DNA from: Pseudoxanthomonas suwonensis J47 | GTDB lineage: Bacteria; Pseudomonadota; Gammaproteobacteria; Xanthomonadales; Xanthomonadaceae | DNA: 63,109 nucleotides | Assembly (NCBI RefSeq): GCF_000513955.1 | Contig: NZ_KI911331.1 | Span: 217,580-280,688, forward strand | Reading direction: 5' to 3' | Shown here: positions 23,750-33,258 of the stretch, in pieces | Layout: every line of letters starts with the position of its first letter | How positions within the stretch are numbered: the stretch's first letter is position 1 | Notes under the pieces: generated by a model | The model's database searches: none | Seen by the model: the letters and a program-made list of their open reading frames with translations, nothing else | Told to the model about the DNA's origin: nothing | Translations under genes and position numbers: made by a program

Positions 23750-24820
23750 TCAGCCGCGGTACTCGAGCGGCACGCGCTTCACCGCGCACAGCAGGCGGTA
23801 GCTGCTGGTCTGGCTGTGGGCGACGACTTCGGCGGCCGGGACCTGGTTGCCCCACAGCTCGACGTGGCTGCCGACACCGGCTTGCGGGTGGTCGGTGAGG
23901 TCGACGGTAAGCATGTCCATCGACACGCGGCCCGCGAGCCGGCCGGGGCGGCCGTCGATCGCCACCGGCGTGCCGTTGACCGCGAACTGCGGATAGCCGT
24001 CGGCATAGCCCATCGCCACCACGCCGATGCGGGTCGGGGCCTGGGTGACGAAGCGTGCGCCATAGCCCACCGGCTCGCCGGCAGGCAGCTCGCGCACCGC
24101 GATCACCTTCGACTCCAGCGTCATCACCGGGCGCAGCTGCGACGCCGGTTCGTGCGCCTGCGCGAACGGCGAGACGCCGTAGAGCATCAGCCCCGGCCGC
24201 GCCCAGTCGGCGCGCGCGTCGGGCCAGCCCAGCAGCGCCGGCGAGTTGCAGATGCTGGTCTCGCCGGCGAGGCCGGCGGTGGCCGCGGCGAAGGTGGCCA
24301 GCTGCTCGCCGGTGCGCGCGCAGTCCAGCTCGTCGGCGCGCGAGAAGTGGCTCATCTTCACCGCCACCTCGACGTGCGGCAGCGCCTGCAGCCTGCGCCA
24401 GGTGTCGGCGTAGGAAACGGCGTCGATGCCGACGCGGTGCATGCCCGAATCCAGCTTCAGCCACACGCGCAGCGGCCGCGGCAACGGGGTGCGTTCCAGC
24501 GCTTCGACCTGCCACGGCGCGTGCACCACCGTCCACAGGTCGTGTTCGAGCAGCAGCGGCAGTTCGCTGGCTTCGAAGAAGCCTTCCAGCAGCAGGATCG
24601 GCTTGCGGATGCCGGCCTCGCGCAGCACCAGCGCTTCCTCGATGCAGGCCACGGCGAAGCCGTCGGCTTCCGGCTCCAGCGCGGCGGCGCAACGCACGGC
24701 GCCGTGGCCGTAGGCATCGGCCTTCACCACCGCCAGCGCGCGGCCGCCGCCGAGGCGGCGCGCCAGGCGGTAGTTGTGGCGCAGGGCTTCCAGGTCGATC
24801 AGGGCGCGGGCGGGACGCAT
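23750..24820 (-). CDS. alr: Alanine racemase (catabolic, DadX type)
   Basis: 356 residues from ATG 24820, the start of the conserved [20 protein letters not shown]. The PLP lysine is Lys33 in [10 protein letters not shown]; the catalytic tyrosine region is [13 protein letters not shown] in the C-terminal domain. It interconverts L- and D-alanine. Its place 70 bases downstream of dadA on the same strand, with a divergent Lrp gene beyond, marks it as the catabolic racemase that feeds DadA, although it could also supply cell-wall D-alanine. Confidence 0.95.
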   Translation of the reverse strand: MRPARALIDLEALRHNYRLARRLGGGRALAVVKADAYGHGAVRCAAALEPEADGFAVACIEEALVLREAGIRKPILLLEGFFEASELPLLLEHDLWTVVHAPWQVEALERTPLPRPLRVWLKLDSGMHRVGIDAVSYADTWRRLQALPHVEVAVKMSHFSRADELDCARTGEQLATFAAATAGLAGETSICNSPALLGWPDARADWARPGLMLYGVSPFAQAHEPASQLRPVMTLESKVIAVRELPAGEPVGYGARFVTQAPTRIGVVAMGYADGYPQFAVNGTPVAIDGRPGRLAGRVSMDMLTVDLTDHPQAGVGSHVELWGNQVPAAEVVAHSQTSSYRLLCAVKRVPLEYRG

Positions 24821-24890
24821 GCGGGGGAACAGCTCCTGTCGTTCCGGCGCGCGTGGCGCGCCGGGCATCGGGTTCGGGGGAAAACCCGGC

Positions 24891-26201
24891 TTACCGCGAC
24901 ATTGTCGCCGGAATCGGCTCGCCGCCGGCATCGGCGACGGTGCTGCCGCCGTAGCGCGAGATGTCGAGGCCTTCGCGGCTGATCTGGGTCGGGCGGTGGG
25001 CGATCACGTCGGCCAGGTAGCGGCCGGAGCCGCAGGCCATGGTCCAGCCGAGTGTGCCGTGGCCGGTGTTGAGGTACAGGTTGCGCAGCGCGGTCGGGCC
25101 GACGACGGGGGTGCCGTCCGGGGTGGCCGGCCGCAGGCCGGTCCAGAAATCGGCGCGTTCGATGTCGCCACCCTTCGGGTACAGGTCGCGCACGCACTTC
25201 TCGAGGGTGGCGCGGCGGCGCGGATCCAGCGACAGGTCGAAGCCGGAGACCTCGGCCATGCCGCCGACGCGGATGCGGCGGTCGAAGCGGGTGATGGCGA
25301 TCTTGTAGGTCTCGTCGAGCACGGTGGAGACCGGGGCCATCGCCGCGTCGGTGATCGGGATGGTCAGCGAGTAGCCCTTCAGCGGGTACACCGGCAGGCG
25401 GATGCCCAGCGGCTTGAGCAGCTTCGGCGACCAGCTGCCGAGCGCCAGCACGTAGCGGTCGGCGGTCTCCAGCTTGCCGTCGATGCGCACGCCGGTGACG
25501 CGCTCGCCGTCGGACTCGATCGCCTCGATGTTGGCGCCGTAGCGGAACTCGACGCCGCGCAGGCTGGCCAGCGCGGCCAGGCGCTCGCAGAACAGCTGGC
25601 AGTCGCCGGTCTGGTCGCCGGGCAGGCGCAGGGCGCCGGCGAGCAGGTCGCCGGCGGCGGCCAGCGCCGGTTCGACGCGGGCGATACCGGCGCGGTCGAG
25701 CACTTCGTACGGCACGCCGGCCTCTTCCAGCACGGCGATGTCGCGGGCGGCGGCGTCGAGCTGGGCCTGGGTGCGGAACAGCTGGGTGGTGCCGAGGCGG
25801 CGGCCTTCCCAGGCCAGGCCGGTCTCCTGGCGCAGCTCGTCCATGCAGTCGCGGCTGTACTCGGCCAGGCGGACCATGCGCTCCTTGTTCACCGCGTAGC
25901 GGCCGGCGGTGCAGTTGCGCAGCATCTGCGCCAGCCACAGGTACTGGTCCGGGTCGAGGGTCGGCCTGATCGCCAGCGGGGCGTGCCTCTGGAACAGCCA
26001 CTTGAGCGCCTTCAGCGGTACGCCGGGTGCGGCCCAGGGGGAGGCGTAGCCGGGCGAGATCTGCCCGGCGTTGGCGAAGCTGGTGGCACGGGCCGGGCCG
26101 GCCTCGCGGTCGACCACGGTCACTTCGAAGCCGGCGCGCGAGAGGTACCACGCGGTCGCCACCCCGATCACGCCACTGCCCAGAACCAGAACGCGCTGCA
26201 T
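24891..26201 (-). CDS. dadA: D-amino acid dehydrogenase
   Basis: 436 residues. The FAD-binding dinucleotide fold opens the protein ([20 protein letters not shown]) and the C-terminal part has [19 protein letters not shown], typical of DadA. It oxidises D-alanine and other D-amino acids to 2-oxo acids at the inner membrane, passing electrons to the respiratory chain. First gene of dadA-alr, transcribed away from the Lrp-type regulator that probably controls it. Confidence 0.95.
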   Translation of the reverse strand: MQRVLVLGSGVIGVATAWYLSRAGFEVTVVDREAGPARATSFANAGQISPGYASPWAAPGVPLKALKWLFQRHAPLAIRPTLDPDQYLWLAQMLRNCTAGRYAVNKERMVRLAEYSRDCMDELRQETGLAWEGRRLGTTQLFRTQAQLDAAARDIAVLEEAGVPYEVLDRAGIARVEPALAAAGDLLAGALRLPGDQTGDCQLFCERLAALASLRGVEFRYGANIEAIESDGERVTGVRIDGKLETADRYVLALGSWSPKLLKPLGIRLPVYPLKGYSLTIPITDAAMAPVSTVLDETYKIAITRFDRRIRVGGMAEVSGFDLSLDPRRRATLEKCVRDLYPKGGDIERADFWTGLRPATPDGTPVVGPTALRNLYLNTGHGTLGWTMACGSGRYLADVIAHRPTQISREGLDISRYGGSTVADAGGEPIPATMSR

Positions 26202-26355
26202 CGTCTCTTTCCTCTATTCAGGCGCTTCCACTGCATGAATGGGGGCGGCGCCGGCAATGCGCGCATTGTATTGGTGGTTTCGTGGCGATTTTTTCCGTAT
26301 TTTGTCGGTGAACCAGTTGTTCTTCCTGCCAGAAACGCTTCCAGCGGAGGTTTCC
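26202..26355. promoter_or_regulatory. Divergent promoter region of dadA and the Lrp-family gene
   Basis: A 154-base spacer that is distinctly AT-rich at 26262-26330 (TTGTATTGGTGGTTTCG and TTTTTTCCGTATTTTG), unlike the surrounding DNA. It must hold promoters for both dadA and the regulator gene, and is the natural site for Lrp binding. I could not fix a -35/-10 pair with confidence. GCGGAGG lies just before the regulator start. Confidence 0.55.
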
Positions 26356-26850
26356 ATGCCCAGTCCACGACCGGCCCGCCAGCGCGAGCTGGACCGCATC
26401 GACCGGCACATCCTGCGCATCCTCCAGCAGGAGGGGCGGATCTCCTTCACCGAGCTGGGCGAGCGGGTCGGGCTGTCGACCACGCCGTGCACGGAGCGGG
26501 TGCGCCGGCTGGAGCGCGACGGGGTGATCGAGGGCTATTACGCGCGGCTCAATCCGCACCACCTGGAGGCGGGCCTGCTGGTGTTCGTGCAGATCAGCCT
26601 GGCCTACAAGTCCGGCGACATCTTCGAGGAGTTCCGACGCGCGGCGCTGAAGCTGCCGAACGTGCTGGAGTGCCACCTGATGTCGGGCGACTTCGACTAC
26701 CTGATCAAGGCGCGCATCTCGGAGATGGCGTCGTACCGCAAGCTGCTCGGCAGCAGCCTGCTGACCCTGCCGCACGTGCGCGAGTCGAAGAGCTACATCG
26801 TGATGGAGGAGGTCAAGGAGACGCTGGCGCTGGAGGTGCCGCCGGTGTAG
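26356..26850 (+). CDS. Lrp/AsnC-family regulator
   Basis: 164 residues from ATG 26356, preceded by GCGGAGG. N-terminal helix-turn-helix (LDRIDRHILRILQQEGRISF, ELGERVGLSTTPCTERVRRL) and C-terminal RAM effector domain with CHLMSGDFDYLIKAR. The sequence is very close to general Lrp and to the alanine-responsive regulators beside dadA. Likely role: activator of the divergent dadA-alr operon in response to alanine. Whether it is the global Lrp cannot be decided here. Confidence 0.9.
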   Translation: MPSPRPARQRELDRIDRHILRILQQEGRISFTELGERVGLSTTPCTERVRRLERDGVIEGYYARLNPHHLEAGLLVFVQISLAYKSGDIFEEFRRAALKLPNVLECHLMSGDFDYLIKARISEMASYRKLLGSSLLTLPHVRESKSYIVMEEVKETLALEVPPV

Positions 26851-26945
26851 CGGCGGTCATGCCGCGTCTTCGGATTCGTTCCGGTCGTGGCTTCGTTCGC
26901 TGCCCCCCTCACACGGCGGGAGGGACTATCGGCCGCGCCGCTGTT

Positions 26946-27022
26946 GTAGAGCGGGGCTTGCCCCGCTGCTTTTCACGACGGTCGGGACATCAGGTGTGGG
27001 AGCCGGGCAAGCCCGACTCCAC
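26946..27022. repeat. Pair of inverted REP elements
   Basis: GTAG plus GCGGGGCTTGCCCCGC (26946-26969) faces an opposite-strand partner, GCCGGGCAAGCCCGAC then TCCAC (26998-27022), with about 28 bases between. It matches the pair at 22931-23010 in layout and sequence. It lies between the convergent ends of the Lrp gene and prc, and could act as a transcription barrier or 3' stabiliser. Confidence 0.8.
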
Positions 27023-27064
27023 GGGAGGCGGATCCGTCGGTGCCGGGCCCGGGGCAGCACAAAG

Positions 27065-27093
27065 GGAAACGGCGGCCGATGGCCGCCGTTTCC
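27065..27093 (-). terminator. Terminator of prc
   Basis: GGAAACGGCGGCC pairs with GGCCGCCGTTTCC over a 3-base loop, 22 bases beyond the prc stop. On the minus strand CTTTGTG follows. Stem strength makes it a good intrinsic terminator despite the short T-run. Confidence 0.7.
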
Positions 27094-27115
27094 AGGTCGC
27101 GTCAGGGCGCCGGGG

Positions 27116-29296
27116 TCATTCGGCCCAGCGGATCGCCGAGGCGGTCTTCGGCAGGACCTGGGCGGTCAGCGGGCGGTCCTCCTCGAGCAGGCCGATGGCG
27201 TCGGCCAGGATCGCGGCGGCTTCGCGCTGCAGCGGGTCAGGGCGCTTCTCGGCGGCCTTCTCGCGCTCGGCGTCGCGGACCACGTCGCGCTCGGCGGCGG
27301 TCAGGCCGTCGTCGAAGTCCTCGGCCAGCGGGTCCAGGTCCAGGCCCTTGGCCTTGCGGATCGCCTGGCGCTCCTTGCGCTGGGCTTCCTGGCGGTCGCG
27401 CTCGGCGCGGCGCTCGGCCTCGTTGAGCGAGAGGTACTTCTTCGCCGCCTCGGCGCGATAGTGCGCCACGTCCTCGCTCCACCAGCGGAACTCGAGGTCG
27501 TCGGCGATGCGCTGGGCGTGCAGCTGCTGCAGCTGCGGCAGCAGCGGGGCGAAGTTGCCGTAGCGCGCGTGCGGGACCGCGGCGATGCGGGTCCACGGCA
27601 GCGCGTTGTCGTAGGTGCTCTCGCCGAACTCGTTGGCGTCCACGCTCAGCGGATAGGCGATGTCCGGGACCACGCCCTTGTTCTGGGTGCTGCCGCCGTC
27701 GGCGCGGAAGAACTGGGCGATGGTCAGCTTCACTTGGCCGTAGCGCGGGCCCTCGCCGGCGGCCGGCCAGCGGTCCAGGTCGAGCAGGTTCTGCACCGTG
27801 CCCTTGCCGAAGGTGGTCTCGCCGATGATCAGGGCGCGGCCGTAGTCCTGCATGGCGCCGGCGAAGATCTCCGAGGCCGAGGCCGAGCCGCGGTTGACCA
27901 GCACCGCCAGCGGGCCTTCCCAGGCCACGCCCGGGTTGCGGTCGCTGTAGACCTGCACGCGGCCGCCGGATTCGCGCTGCTGCACCACCGGGCCCTGGTC
28001 GATGAACAGGCCGGTCAGCTGCACCGCCTCGTCGAGCGAGCCGCCGCCGTTGTTGCGCAGGTCCAGGACCACGCCGTCCACGCCCTTCTGCTTGAACTCG
28101 CCGAGGATGCGGGCGACGTCGCGGGTGGCGGAGGTGTAGTCGGTGCCGTTGCGGCGGCGGCCTTCGAAGTCCTGGTAGAACGCCGGCAGCTCGATCACTC
28201 CGATCAGGCGCTGCGCCGAGCCGTTCTGCGCCGGGATCGTGTAGGTCTTGCTCTTGGCGGCCTGCTCGGCCAGCTGCACGCGGGCGCGGGTGAGCACCAC
28301 GCTGCGGTGCCCGCCGTCGATGCCGCTCTCGGCCGGGATGTACTCCAGGCGCACCTGGGTGCCCTTGGAGCCGCGGATCTTGCCGACCACGTCGTCGATG
28401 CGCCAGCCGATCACGTCCTCGACCGGGCCCGACTTGCCCTGGCCGACGCCGACGATGCGGTCGCCGGGCTTGAGCGTGCCGTCCAGCGCGGCCGGGCCGC
28501 CGGGGATGATCTCGCGGATCACCACGAAATCGTCCTGGCGCTGCAGCTGCGCACCGATGCCTTCCAGCGACAGCGACATCTGCTGGTTGAAGTTCTCGGC
28601 ACTGCGCGGGTTGAGGTAGGCGGTATGCGGATCGACCGAGGCGGTGTACGCGTTGAGGAACAGCGTGAACACGTCCTCGCTCTTGAGCTCGGCCACCGAA
28701 CGGGAGACCTGCGCGTAGCGCTTGTCGAGCGTCTTGCGGATCTCGGCCGGCTCCTTGCCGGCGAGCTTCAGCCTCAACCAGTCGTTCATCACCGACTTGC
28801 GCCACACGTCGTCCAGGGCGGCGGCATCCGGCGCCCAGGGCTTGTCCTTGCGGTCGTACTCCCAGCGCTCGTTGCCGGTGAAGTCGAAGTCCTGCTTCAG
28901 CAGCTTGCGCGCATGCGCCACGCGCTGGTCCACCCGCTCGCGGTAGACGGCGAACATGGCGAAGGCCGCCGAGGGATCGCCCTGGCGCACCGCGTTGCCC
29001 AGCTGGTGCCGGTACGGCTCGAAGCGGGCGATGTCGGCCGCGGTGAAGAACTGCTTGTTCGGATCCAGCGCCTCGAGGTAGCGGCGGAAGATGTCTTCCG
29101 ACAGCGCGTCGTCGGCCGGGCGCGGGCGATAGGCCAGGCGGCTGTCCGACAGCACGCCGTAGACCATCTTGGAAATGGTGGCCTGGTCCGCGGTGGGCGC
29201 GACCGCGACCTGGTCCTTGCCGTCCGTGCGCGCCAGCAGCGCGAGCGGGGACAGGAGCAACAGGGCAAGCAGGGGGGCGGCGAATCTGCGGTTCAT
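27116..29296 (-). CDS. prc: Tail-specific (carboxy-terminal processing) protease
   Basis: 726 residues, near the usual Prc length. Signal-like N terminus (MNRRFAAPLLALLLLSPLALL), an N-terminal helical domain, a PDZ domain (about 245-330, including SLEGIGAQLQ), the S41 catalytic core with the nucleophile Ser in NRGSASASEIFAG and the general-base Lys in ETTFGKGTVQ, then a charged C-terminal helical domain. Periplasmic, it trims proteins from non-polar C termini and in E. coli controls peptidoglycan hydrolases. Upstream gap to lipA is 163 bases. Confidence 0.95.
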   Translation of the reverse strand: MNRRFAAPLLALLLLSPLALLARTDGKDQVAVAPTADQATISKMVYGVLSDSRLAYRPRPADDALSEDIFRRYLEALDPNKQFFTAADIARFEPYRHQLGNAVRQGDPSAAFAMFAVYRERVDQRVAHARKLLKQDFDFTGNERWEYDRKDKPWAPDAAALDDVWRKSVMNDWLRLKLAGKEPAEIRKTLDKRYAQVSRSVAELKSEDVFTLFLNAYTASVDPHTAYLNPRSAENFNQQMSLSLEGIGAQLQRQDDFVVIREIIPGGPAALDGTLKPGDRIVGVGQGKSGPVEDVIGWRIDDVVGKIRGSKGTQVRLEYIPAESGIDGGHRSVVLTRARVQLAEQAAKSKTYTIPAQNGSAQRLIGVIELPAFYQDFEGRRRNGTDYTSATRDVARILGEFKQKGVDGVVLDLRNNGGGSLDEAVQLTGLFIDQGPVVQQRESGGRVQVYSDRNPGVAWEGPLAVLVNRGSASASEIFAGAMQDYGRALIIGETTFGKGTVQNLLDLDRWPAAGEGPRYGQVKLTIAQFFRADGGSTQNKGVVPDIAYPLSVDANEFGESTYDNALPWTRIAAVPHARYGNFAPLLPQLQQLHAQRIADDLEFRWWSEDVAHYRAEAAKKYLSLNEAERRAERDRQEAQRKERQAIRKAKGLDLDPLAEDFDDGLTAAERDVVRDAEREKAAEKRPDPLQREAAAILADAIGLLEEDRPLTAQVLPKTASAIRWAE

Positions 29297-29459
29297 TGAG
29301 TACTCGTGGCCGGCGTCAGGCCGGTCGGGACAGGCTGCTGGGGGCTGTGACCGGGAAACAGTGCCGGAAGTTGCCGTGGCCTGTTTCCGCCGGTCAGCTG
29401 CAGGCTAGCTCCCGCGGCGTACGGAAAAGTGAACGGAACCGCCGGGGCCGGGACCGGAC

Positions 29460-30473
29460 TCAGGCCGCGACCCCGGCGCCGGCCGCCTGGCGGTCGGCGT
29501 GGTAGGACGAACGGACCATCGGCCCGGAGGCGACGTGGCTGAAGCCCAGCTCGTAACCGTAGGCCTCCAGCGCCTTGTATTCCTCCGGCGTCCAGTAGCG
29601 CAGCACCGGGTGGTGGTGCACGGTCGGCTGCAGGTACTGGCCGATGGTGACCATGTCCACGTCGTGCGCGCGCAGGTCGCGCAGGGTGGCCTGCACCTGT
29701 TCCAGGGTCTCGCCCAGGCCGAGCATGATCCCGGACTTGGTCGGGATCGACGGATGCCGGGCCTTGAACTCCTTGAGCAGGGTCAGCGACCACTGGTAGT
29801 CCGCGCCCGGGCGCACGTTGCGGTACAGGTCCGGCACCGTCTCGATGTTGTGGTTGAACACGTCCGGCGGGTTCTGCGCCAGGATCTCCAGCGCCCGCTC
29901 CATGCGGCCCTTGCCGCGGAAGTCCGGGGTCAGGATCTCGATCCGGGTGCCCGGCGAGCGCTCGCGGATCGCGGTGATGCAGTCGACGAAGTGCTGGGCG
30001 CCGCCATCGCGCAGGTCGTCGCGGTCCACGCTGGTGACCACCACGTACTTCAGGCCCATGTCGGCCACGGTGTTGCCGAGGCTGGCCGGCTCGTTCGGAT
30101 CCGGCGGCTTCGGGCGGCCGTGGGCCACATCGCAGAACGAGCAGCGGCGGGTGCAGACCTCGCCGAGGATCATGAAGGTCGCCGTGCCGTGGCCGAAGCA
30201 CTCGTGGATGTTCGGGCAGCTGGCCTCCTCGCAGACCGTGACCAGGCGGTTCTCGCGCAGCTTGGCCTTGAGGTTCTGCACGGCGTTGCCCGACGGGATC
30301 CGCACGCGGATCCACGACGGCTTGCGCAGCACCGGCGCATCGGCGAACTGGACCGGCGAACGGCCGATCTTGTCGCCGCCGAGCTGCTTGGCGCCCGCCT
30401 CCAGCGGCGCGGCCGACGCGGCGTTCTCGGACAGGACCTGGAGCGGGATCGTGCGGGGGGCGGGCGTACTCAT
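29460..30473 (-). CDS. lipA: Lipoyl synthase
   Basis: 337 residues from ATG 30473 ([20 protein letters not shown]). The auxiliary 4Fe-4S cluster is bound by Cys81, Cys86 and Cys92 ([12 protein letters not shown]), and the radical-SAM cluster by Cys107, Cys111 and Cys114 (CTRRCSFC); the C-terminal RSSYHA supplies the serine ligand. It inserts two sulfurs into octanoyl-protein, maturing the lipoyl domains of AceF and LpdA seen in this window. A 504-base gap holding a dispersed repeat separates it from lipB. Confidence 0.97.
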   Translation of the reverse strand: MSTPAPRTIPLQVLSENAASAAPLEAGAKQLGGDKIGRSPVQFADAPVLRKPSWIRVRIPSGNAVQNLKAKLRENRLVTVCEEASCPNIHECFGHGTATFMILGEVCTRRCSFCDVAHGRPKPPDPNEPASLGNTVADMGLKYVVVTSVDRDDLRDGGAQHFVDCITAIRERSPGTRIEILTPDFRGKGRMERALEILAQNPPDVFNHNIETVPDLYRNVRPGADYQWSLTLLKEFKARHPSIPTKSGIMLGLGETLEQVQATLRDLRAHDVDMVTIGQYLQPTVHHHPVLRYWTPEEYKALEAYGYELGFSHVASGPMVRSSYHADRQAAGAGVAA

Positions 30474-30689
30474 GGCGCCTATTGTAGGCCGCAGGCGCCC
30501 CCGGCGCCCGGCACGGCCGGTTACGGGGGTGAAACGGGGCGTGGCGGTGGATGGAACGGCTAGGGACGGCGATTCGCCCCGCCGGGGCGTGAAGGTGTCG
30601 GCCGGGCCTCGCGGGCGCAAGCGCGCCACCTGCGACCGGGCCGGCTGCAGGCAACCGACCCTCTCCCCCCGGCCTGTCTCCCTCTGGAA
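30474..30689. other. Intergenic region upstream of lipA
   Basis: This is the left part of the 504-base gap between lipB and lipA. It must hold the lipA leader. I see no gene and no clear promoter; the right part is a dispersed repeat. Confidence 0.4.
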
Positions 30690-30945
30690 GAAGGGATCAG
30701 CAACGAAGCCACGACCCAAACGTGCCGGAAGACGCGGTAGCGCGAAAAAGCGTCTCGCTGAACGATGCGTCCAGGGCGCTGGCGCGTGGCGACGCGCCAG
30801 ACGGCGCCGGCGCCCACCTTCAGTCCCTGCGCGGACGCGGAACCGCGCGATGCGGCGTACCCCCGCGCTGCCGCGGCTCCGTCCGAAGCCCGCTCAACCC
30901 AATGCCGTTGCTTTTGCCGTTTCTGTTGCTGTTGCTGTTGTCCTT
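30690..30945 (+). repeat. Dispersed hairpin-rich repeat, copy 2
   Basis: Contains, in order: GAAGCCACGACCC, a stem arm GCGGTAGCGCG (30734-30744), the hairpin CTGGCGCG/CGCGCCAG (30779-30800), the palindrome GGCGCCGGCGCC (30803-30814), CGCGGAACCGCG (30836-30847), the closing arm CGCGCTGCCGC (30864-30874), and a GTTGCT tract to 30942. The 53 bases 30833-30885 match 63057-63109 with two differences. No coding sense. Confidence 0.8.
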
Positions 30946-30977
30946 GCTGCTGTCACGGGAACAACAGCGAGCGACCG

Positions 30978-31703
30978 TCAGCCCGCCAGCTGCGCCGGCA
31001 ACCCGTCGCGCGCCTGGAGTTCGAGGCCGAACTGCCGCGCGATCTGCTCCAGCAGCACCGGCTTGACCGCGTCCATCGACGACGGACCGCCCAGGTCCTG
31101 CAGCGACGTCACCTGCAGGCCCTGGTAGCCGCAGGGATTGATCCGGTGGAACGGCTCCAGGTCCATGCCGATGTTGAAGGCCAGCCCGTGGAAGGTGCAG
31201 CCGCGGCGCACGCGGATGCCCAGCGCCGCCACCTTGGCCCCGCCGACGTAGACGCCCGGCGCGCCTTCCCTGCGTTCGCCACCGACATTCCACTCGTCGA
31301 GCGTGTCGATGATCGCCTGCTCGATCCGGCACACGTATTCGCGCACCCCGATCCCGATACGGCGCAGGTCCAGCAGCGGATACAGCACGATCTGCCCCGG
31401 CCCGTGGTAGGTCACCTGCCCCCCGCGATCCACGTGCAGCACCGGGATCCCGCCCGGCGCCAGCACGTGTTCCGGCTTGCCCGCCTGGCCCAGGGTGAAG
31501 ACCGGCTCGTGCTCGACCAGCCACAGCTGGTCGGCCGTGTCCTCGCCGCGCGCATCGGTGAAGGCCTGCATCGCCCGCCACACCGGCTCGTAGGGCTGCC
31601 GTTCCAGGTCGAACACCGTCGCCGGCAACGGCGCGCGCGCGCGCGCCGGATCGCTCGCGCCATCCCGCGGCGCAGGGCAGGCCGTCGCGTTCACAGCGTC
31701 CAC
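30978..31703 (-). CDS. lipB: Octanoyl-[acyl-carrier-protein]:protein octanoyltransferase
   Basis: 241 residues. The conserved [18 protein letters not shown], the lysine of [15 protein letters not shown] (Lys157) and the catalytic cysteine of INPCGYQG (Cys191) are all present. It transfers octanoate from ACP to lipoyl-domain lysines, the step before LipA. Its start overlaps the end of the DUF493 gene by 13 bases, the common ybeD-lipB arrangement. Confidence 0.96.
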   Translation of the reverse strand: MDAVNATACPAPRDGASDPARARAPLPATVFDLERQPYEPVWRAMQAFTDARGEDTADQLWLVEHEPVFTLGQAGKPEHVLAPGGIPVLHVDRGGQVTYHGPGQIVLYPLLDLRRIGIGVREYVCRIEQAIIDTLDEWNVGGERREGAPGVYVGGAKVAALGIRVRRGCTFHGLAFNIGMDLEPFHRINPCGYQGLQVTSLQDLGGPSSMDAVKPVLLEQIARQFGLELQARDGLPAQLAG

Positions 31704-31969
31704 TTCACTTCGGGGTGGTCGCGCAACGCCTGGTGGGCGCGGTCGTACTGCTCACGGCTTTCGGCACGGAAGCCGAAGCGCACGGACACGTACTTGCCGT
31801 TGGAAGAGTGCTTCCACTGGATGCTCTCTTCCAGCACTTCCACGCCGGCCTCGCCCAGCAGCTTCGGCAGTTCGGTCTCCAGCCCCTTGTCGGCCGCACC
31901 CATCGCGCTGAGCTCGAAGGTGCCCGGGAACTGGAAGCCGTGCTCGGGATTGTCAGAACGGATTTCCAT
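31691..31969 (-). CDS. ybeD: DUF493 family protein (YbeD-like)
   Basis: 92 residues from ATG 31969: [20 protein letters not shown], then an ACT/ferredoxin-like alpha-beta domain ending [16 protein letters not shown]. Same size and place as E. coli ybeD, directly upstream of and overlapping lipB. The family is regulatory-looking, but its molecular job is not established. Confidence 0.9.
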   Translation of the reverse strand: MEIRSDNPEHGFQFPGTFELSAMGAADKGLETELPKLLGEAGVEVLEESIQWKHSSNGKYVSVRFGFRAESREQYDRAHQALRDHPEVKWTL

Positions 31970-32133
31970 TGCGGCATTATCGGGCCGCCTCCCGGCAAAC
32001 CCAACCCCGCTGCGACCGGCGGTCGGCCACCGCATGAAACGCAGCGGTGCGCACGGCGGGCTGGTGGCACCCCGCCCACTCCCCCATGGTCTGCCCCGCT
32101 CCGCGCGCTGCGCGCCCACGGAATCCCCACCAC

Positions 32134-33183
32134 ATGCCACCTGTTTTCCGCCATCCCCTGGCAGCCCTGGCCCTGGCGGCCGCCACCCTCCCCGCGCACG
32201 CGGCCGACCGCTGCCAGGACAACGTGCTCCGGCAGACCCCGCCGGCGGTGAATTTCCGCGTCGACAACGACCTGTTCGGCGGCCAGGACCAGGGCTATAC
32301 CAACGGCGCGCAGCTGACCTTCGTGTCGCCGAACCTGAAGGACTACACCGACGACCCCTGCCTGCCGCGGCTCGCGCGCTGGGCCAACCGCCACCTCGAA
32401 CGCCTGCAGCCGGGCCGCTTCGACCAGCAGAACATGGTCTTCTCGGTCGCGCAGAAGATCTACACGCCCACCGACTACACCCGCCGCGACCTGGTCGGAG
32501 ACGACCGGCCATACGCGGCGGTACTGCTGGCCAGCTTCGGCTACAACGCGCGCAACGACTCGCAGCTGGCCACCACCCAGCTGCAGCTCGGCGTGGTCGG
32601 CCCGGCCGCGCTTGGCCGCCAGGTGCAGGACGCCGTGCACAAGCTCACCGACAGCGAGCGCTTCCTCGGCTGGGACAACCAGCTGCGCAACGAGCCGGTG
32701 GTGCGCCTGGTGCACGAACGCATGCGCCGCTGGCCGCGCGATGCCGGGGCCGACGAAGGCTGGGGCTGGGACGCGATCACCCACTGGGGCGGGGCGGTCG
32801 GCAACCTCAGCACCCATGCCAACGCCGGCGCCGAAGTGCGTTTCGGCTGGCGCCTGCCCGACGATTTCGGCAGCACGCCGCTGCGCCCGGCCGGCGAGAA
32901 CACCGCCCCGCCCGCGCGCGGACGCCATCCCGGCTGGTCGGCGCACCTGTTCCTCACCTCGGATGCGCGCTGGGTGCTGCGCGACATCACCCTGGACGGC
33001 AACACCTTCCGCAGCAGCCACAGCGTCGACCGGAAGCCGCTGGTCGGCGAGGTCGGCTATGGCGTGGCGGTGATGCGCGGACGCTGGAAGTTCGCCCTGG
33101 CGCGCTACCACGGCGCGCGCGAGTTCGAGGGGCAGAAAGAGCGGCCGGTGTACGGCAGCTTCACCATCAGCCGCATGCTCTGA
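32134..33183 (+). CDS. lpxR: LpxR-family lipid A deacylase
   Basis: 349 residues from ATG 32134, with signal peptide MPPVFRHPLAALALAAATLPAHA. The LpxR pattern is present: FRVDNDLFGGQDQGYTNG near the N terminus (Asn-Asp and the Thr/Ser calcium-site region) and VHKLTDSERFLGWDNQLRNE in the middle, supplying the likely catalytic His and Glu. The outer-membrane barrel ends in FTISRML. In Salmonella LpxR removes the 3'-acyloxyacyl chain of lipid A. Natural activity here is inferred from family only. Confidence 0.85.
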   Translation: MPPVFRHPLAALALAAATLPAHAADRCQDNVLRQTPPAVNFRVDNDLFGGQDQGYTNGAQLTFVSPNLKDYTDDPCLPRLARWANRHLERLQPGRFDQQNMVFSVAQKIYTPTDYTRRDLVGDDRPYAAVLLASFGYNARNDSQLATTQLQLGVVGPAALGRQVQDAVHKLTDSERFLGWDNQLRNEPVVRLVHERMRRWPRDAGADEGWGWDAITHWGGAVGNLSTHANAGAEVRFGWRLPDDFGSTPLRPAGENTAPPARGRHPGWSAHLFLTSDARWVLRDITLDGNTFRSSHSVDRKPLVGEVGYGVAVMRGRWKFALARYHGAREFEGQKERPVYGSFTISRML

Positions 33184-33205
33184 GCGGCGATCGCCGGAAA
33201 CGCGA

Positions 33206-33230
33206 ACGGGGCGGCACCAGGCCGCCCCGT
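33206..33230. terminator. Shared terminator between lpxR and the CsgG-like gene
   Basis: ACGGGGCGGC and GCCGCCCCGT form a 10-bp perfect stem over 5 bases. It lies 22 bases past the lpxR stop and 28 bases past the convergent stop. There is no marked T-run on either side. Confidence 0.55.
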
Positions 33231-33258
33231 CCCCGCGTCATCTGCCGCTGGTGCGGGC

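Noticed and set aside
30690-30945. An insertion sequence or integron attC site between lipA and lipB
   Set aside because: There is no transposase or integrase frame and no target-site duplication could be seen; attC core sites (GTTRRRY) are not arranged as required. Kept as an unnamed repeat.
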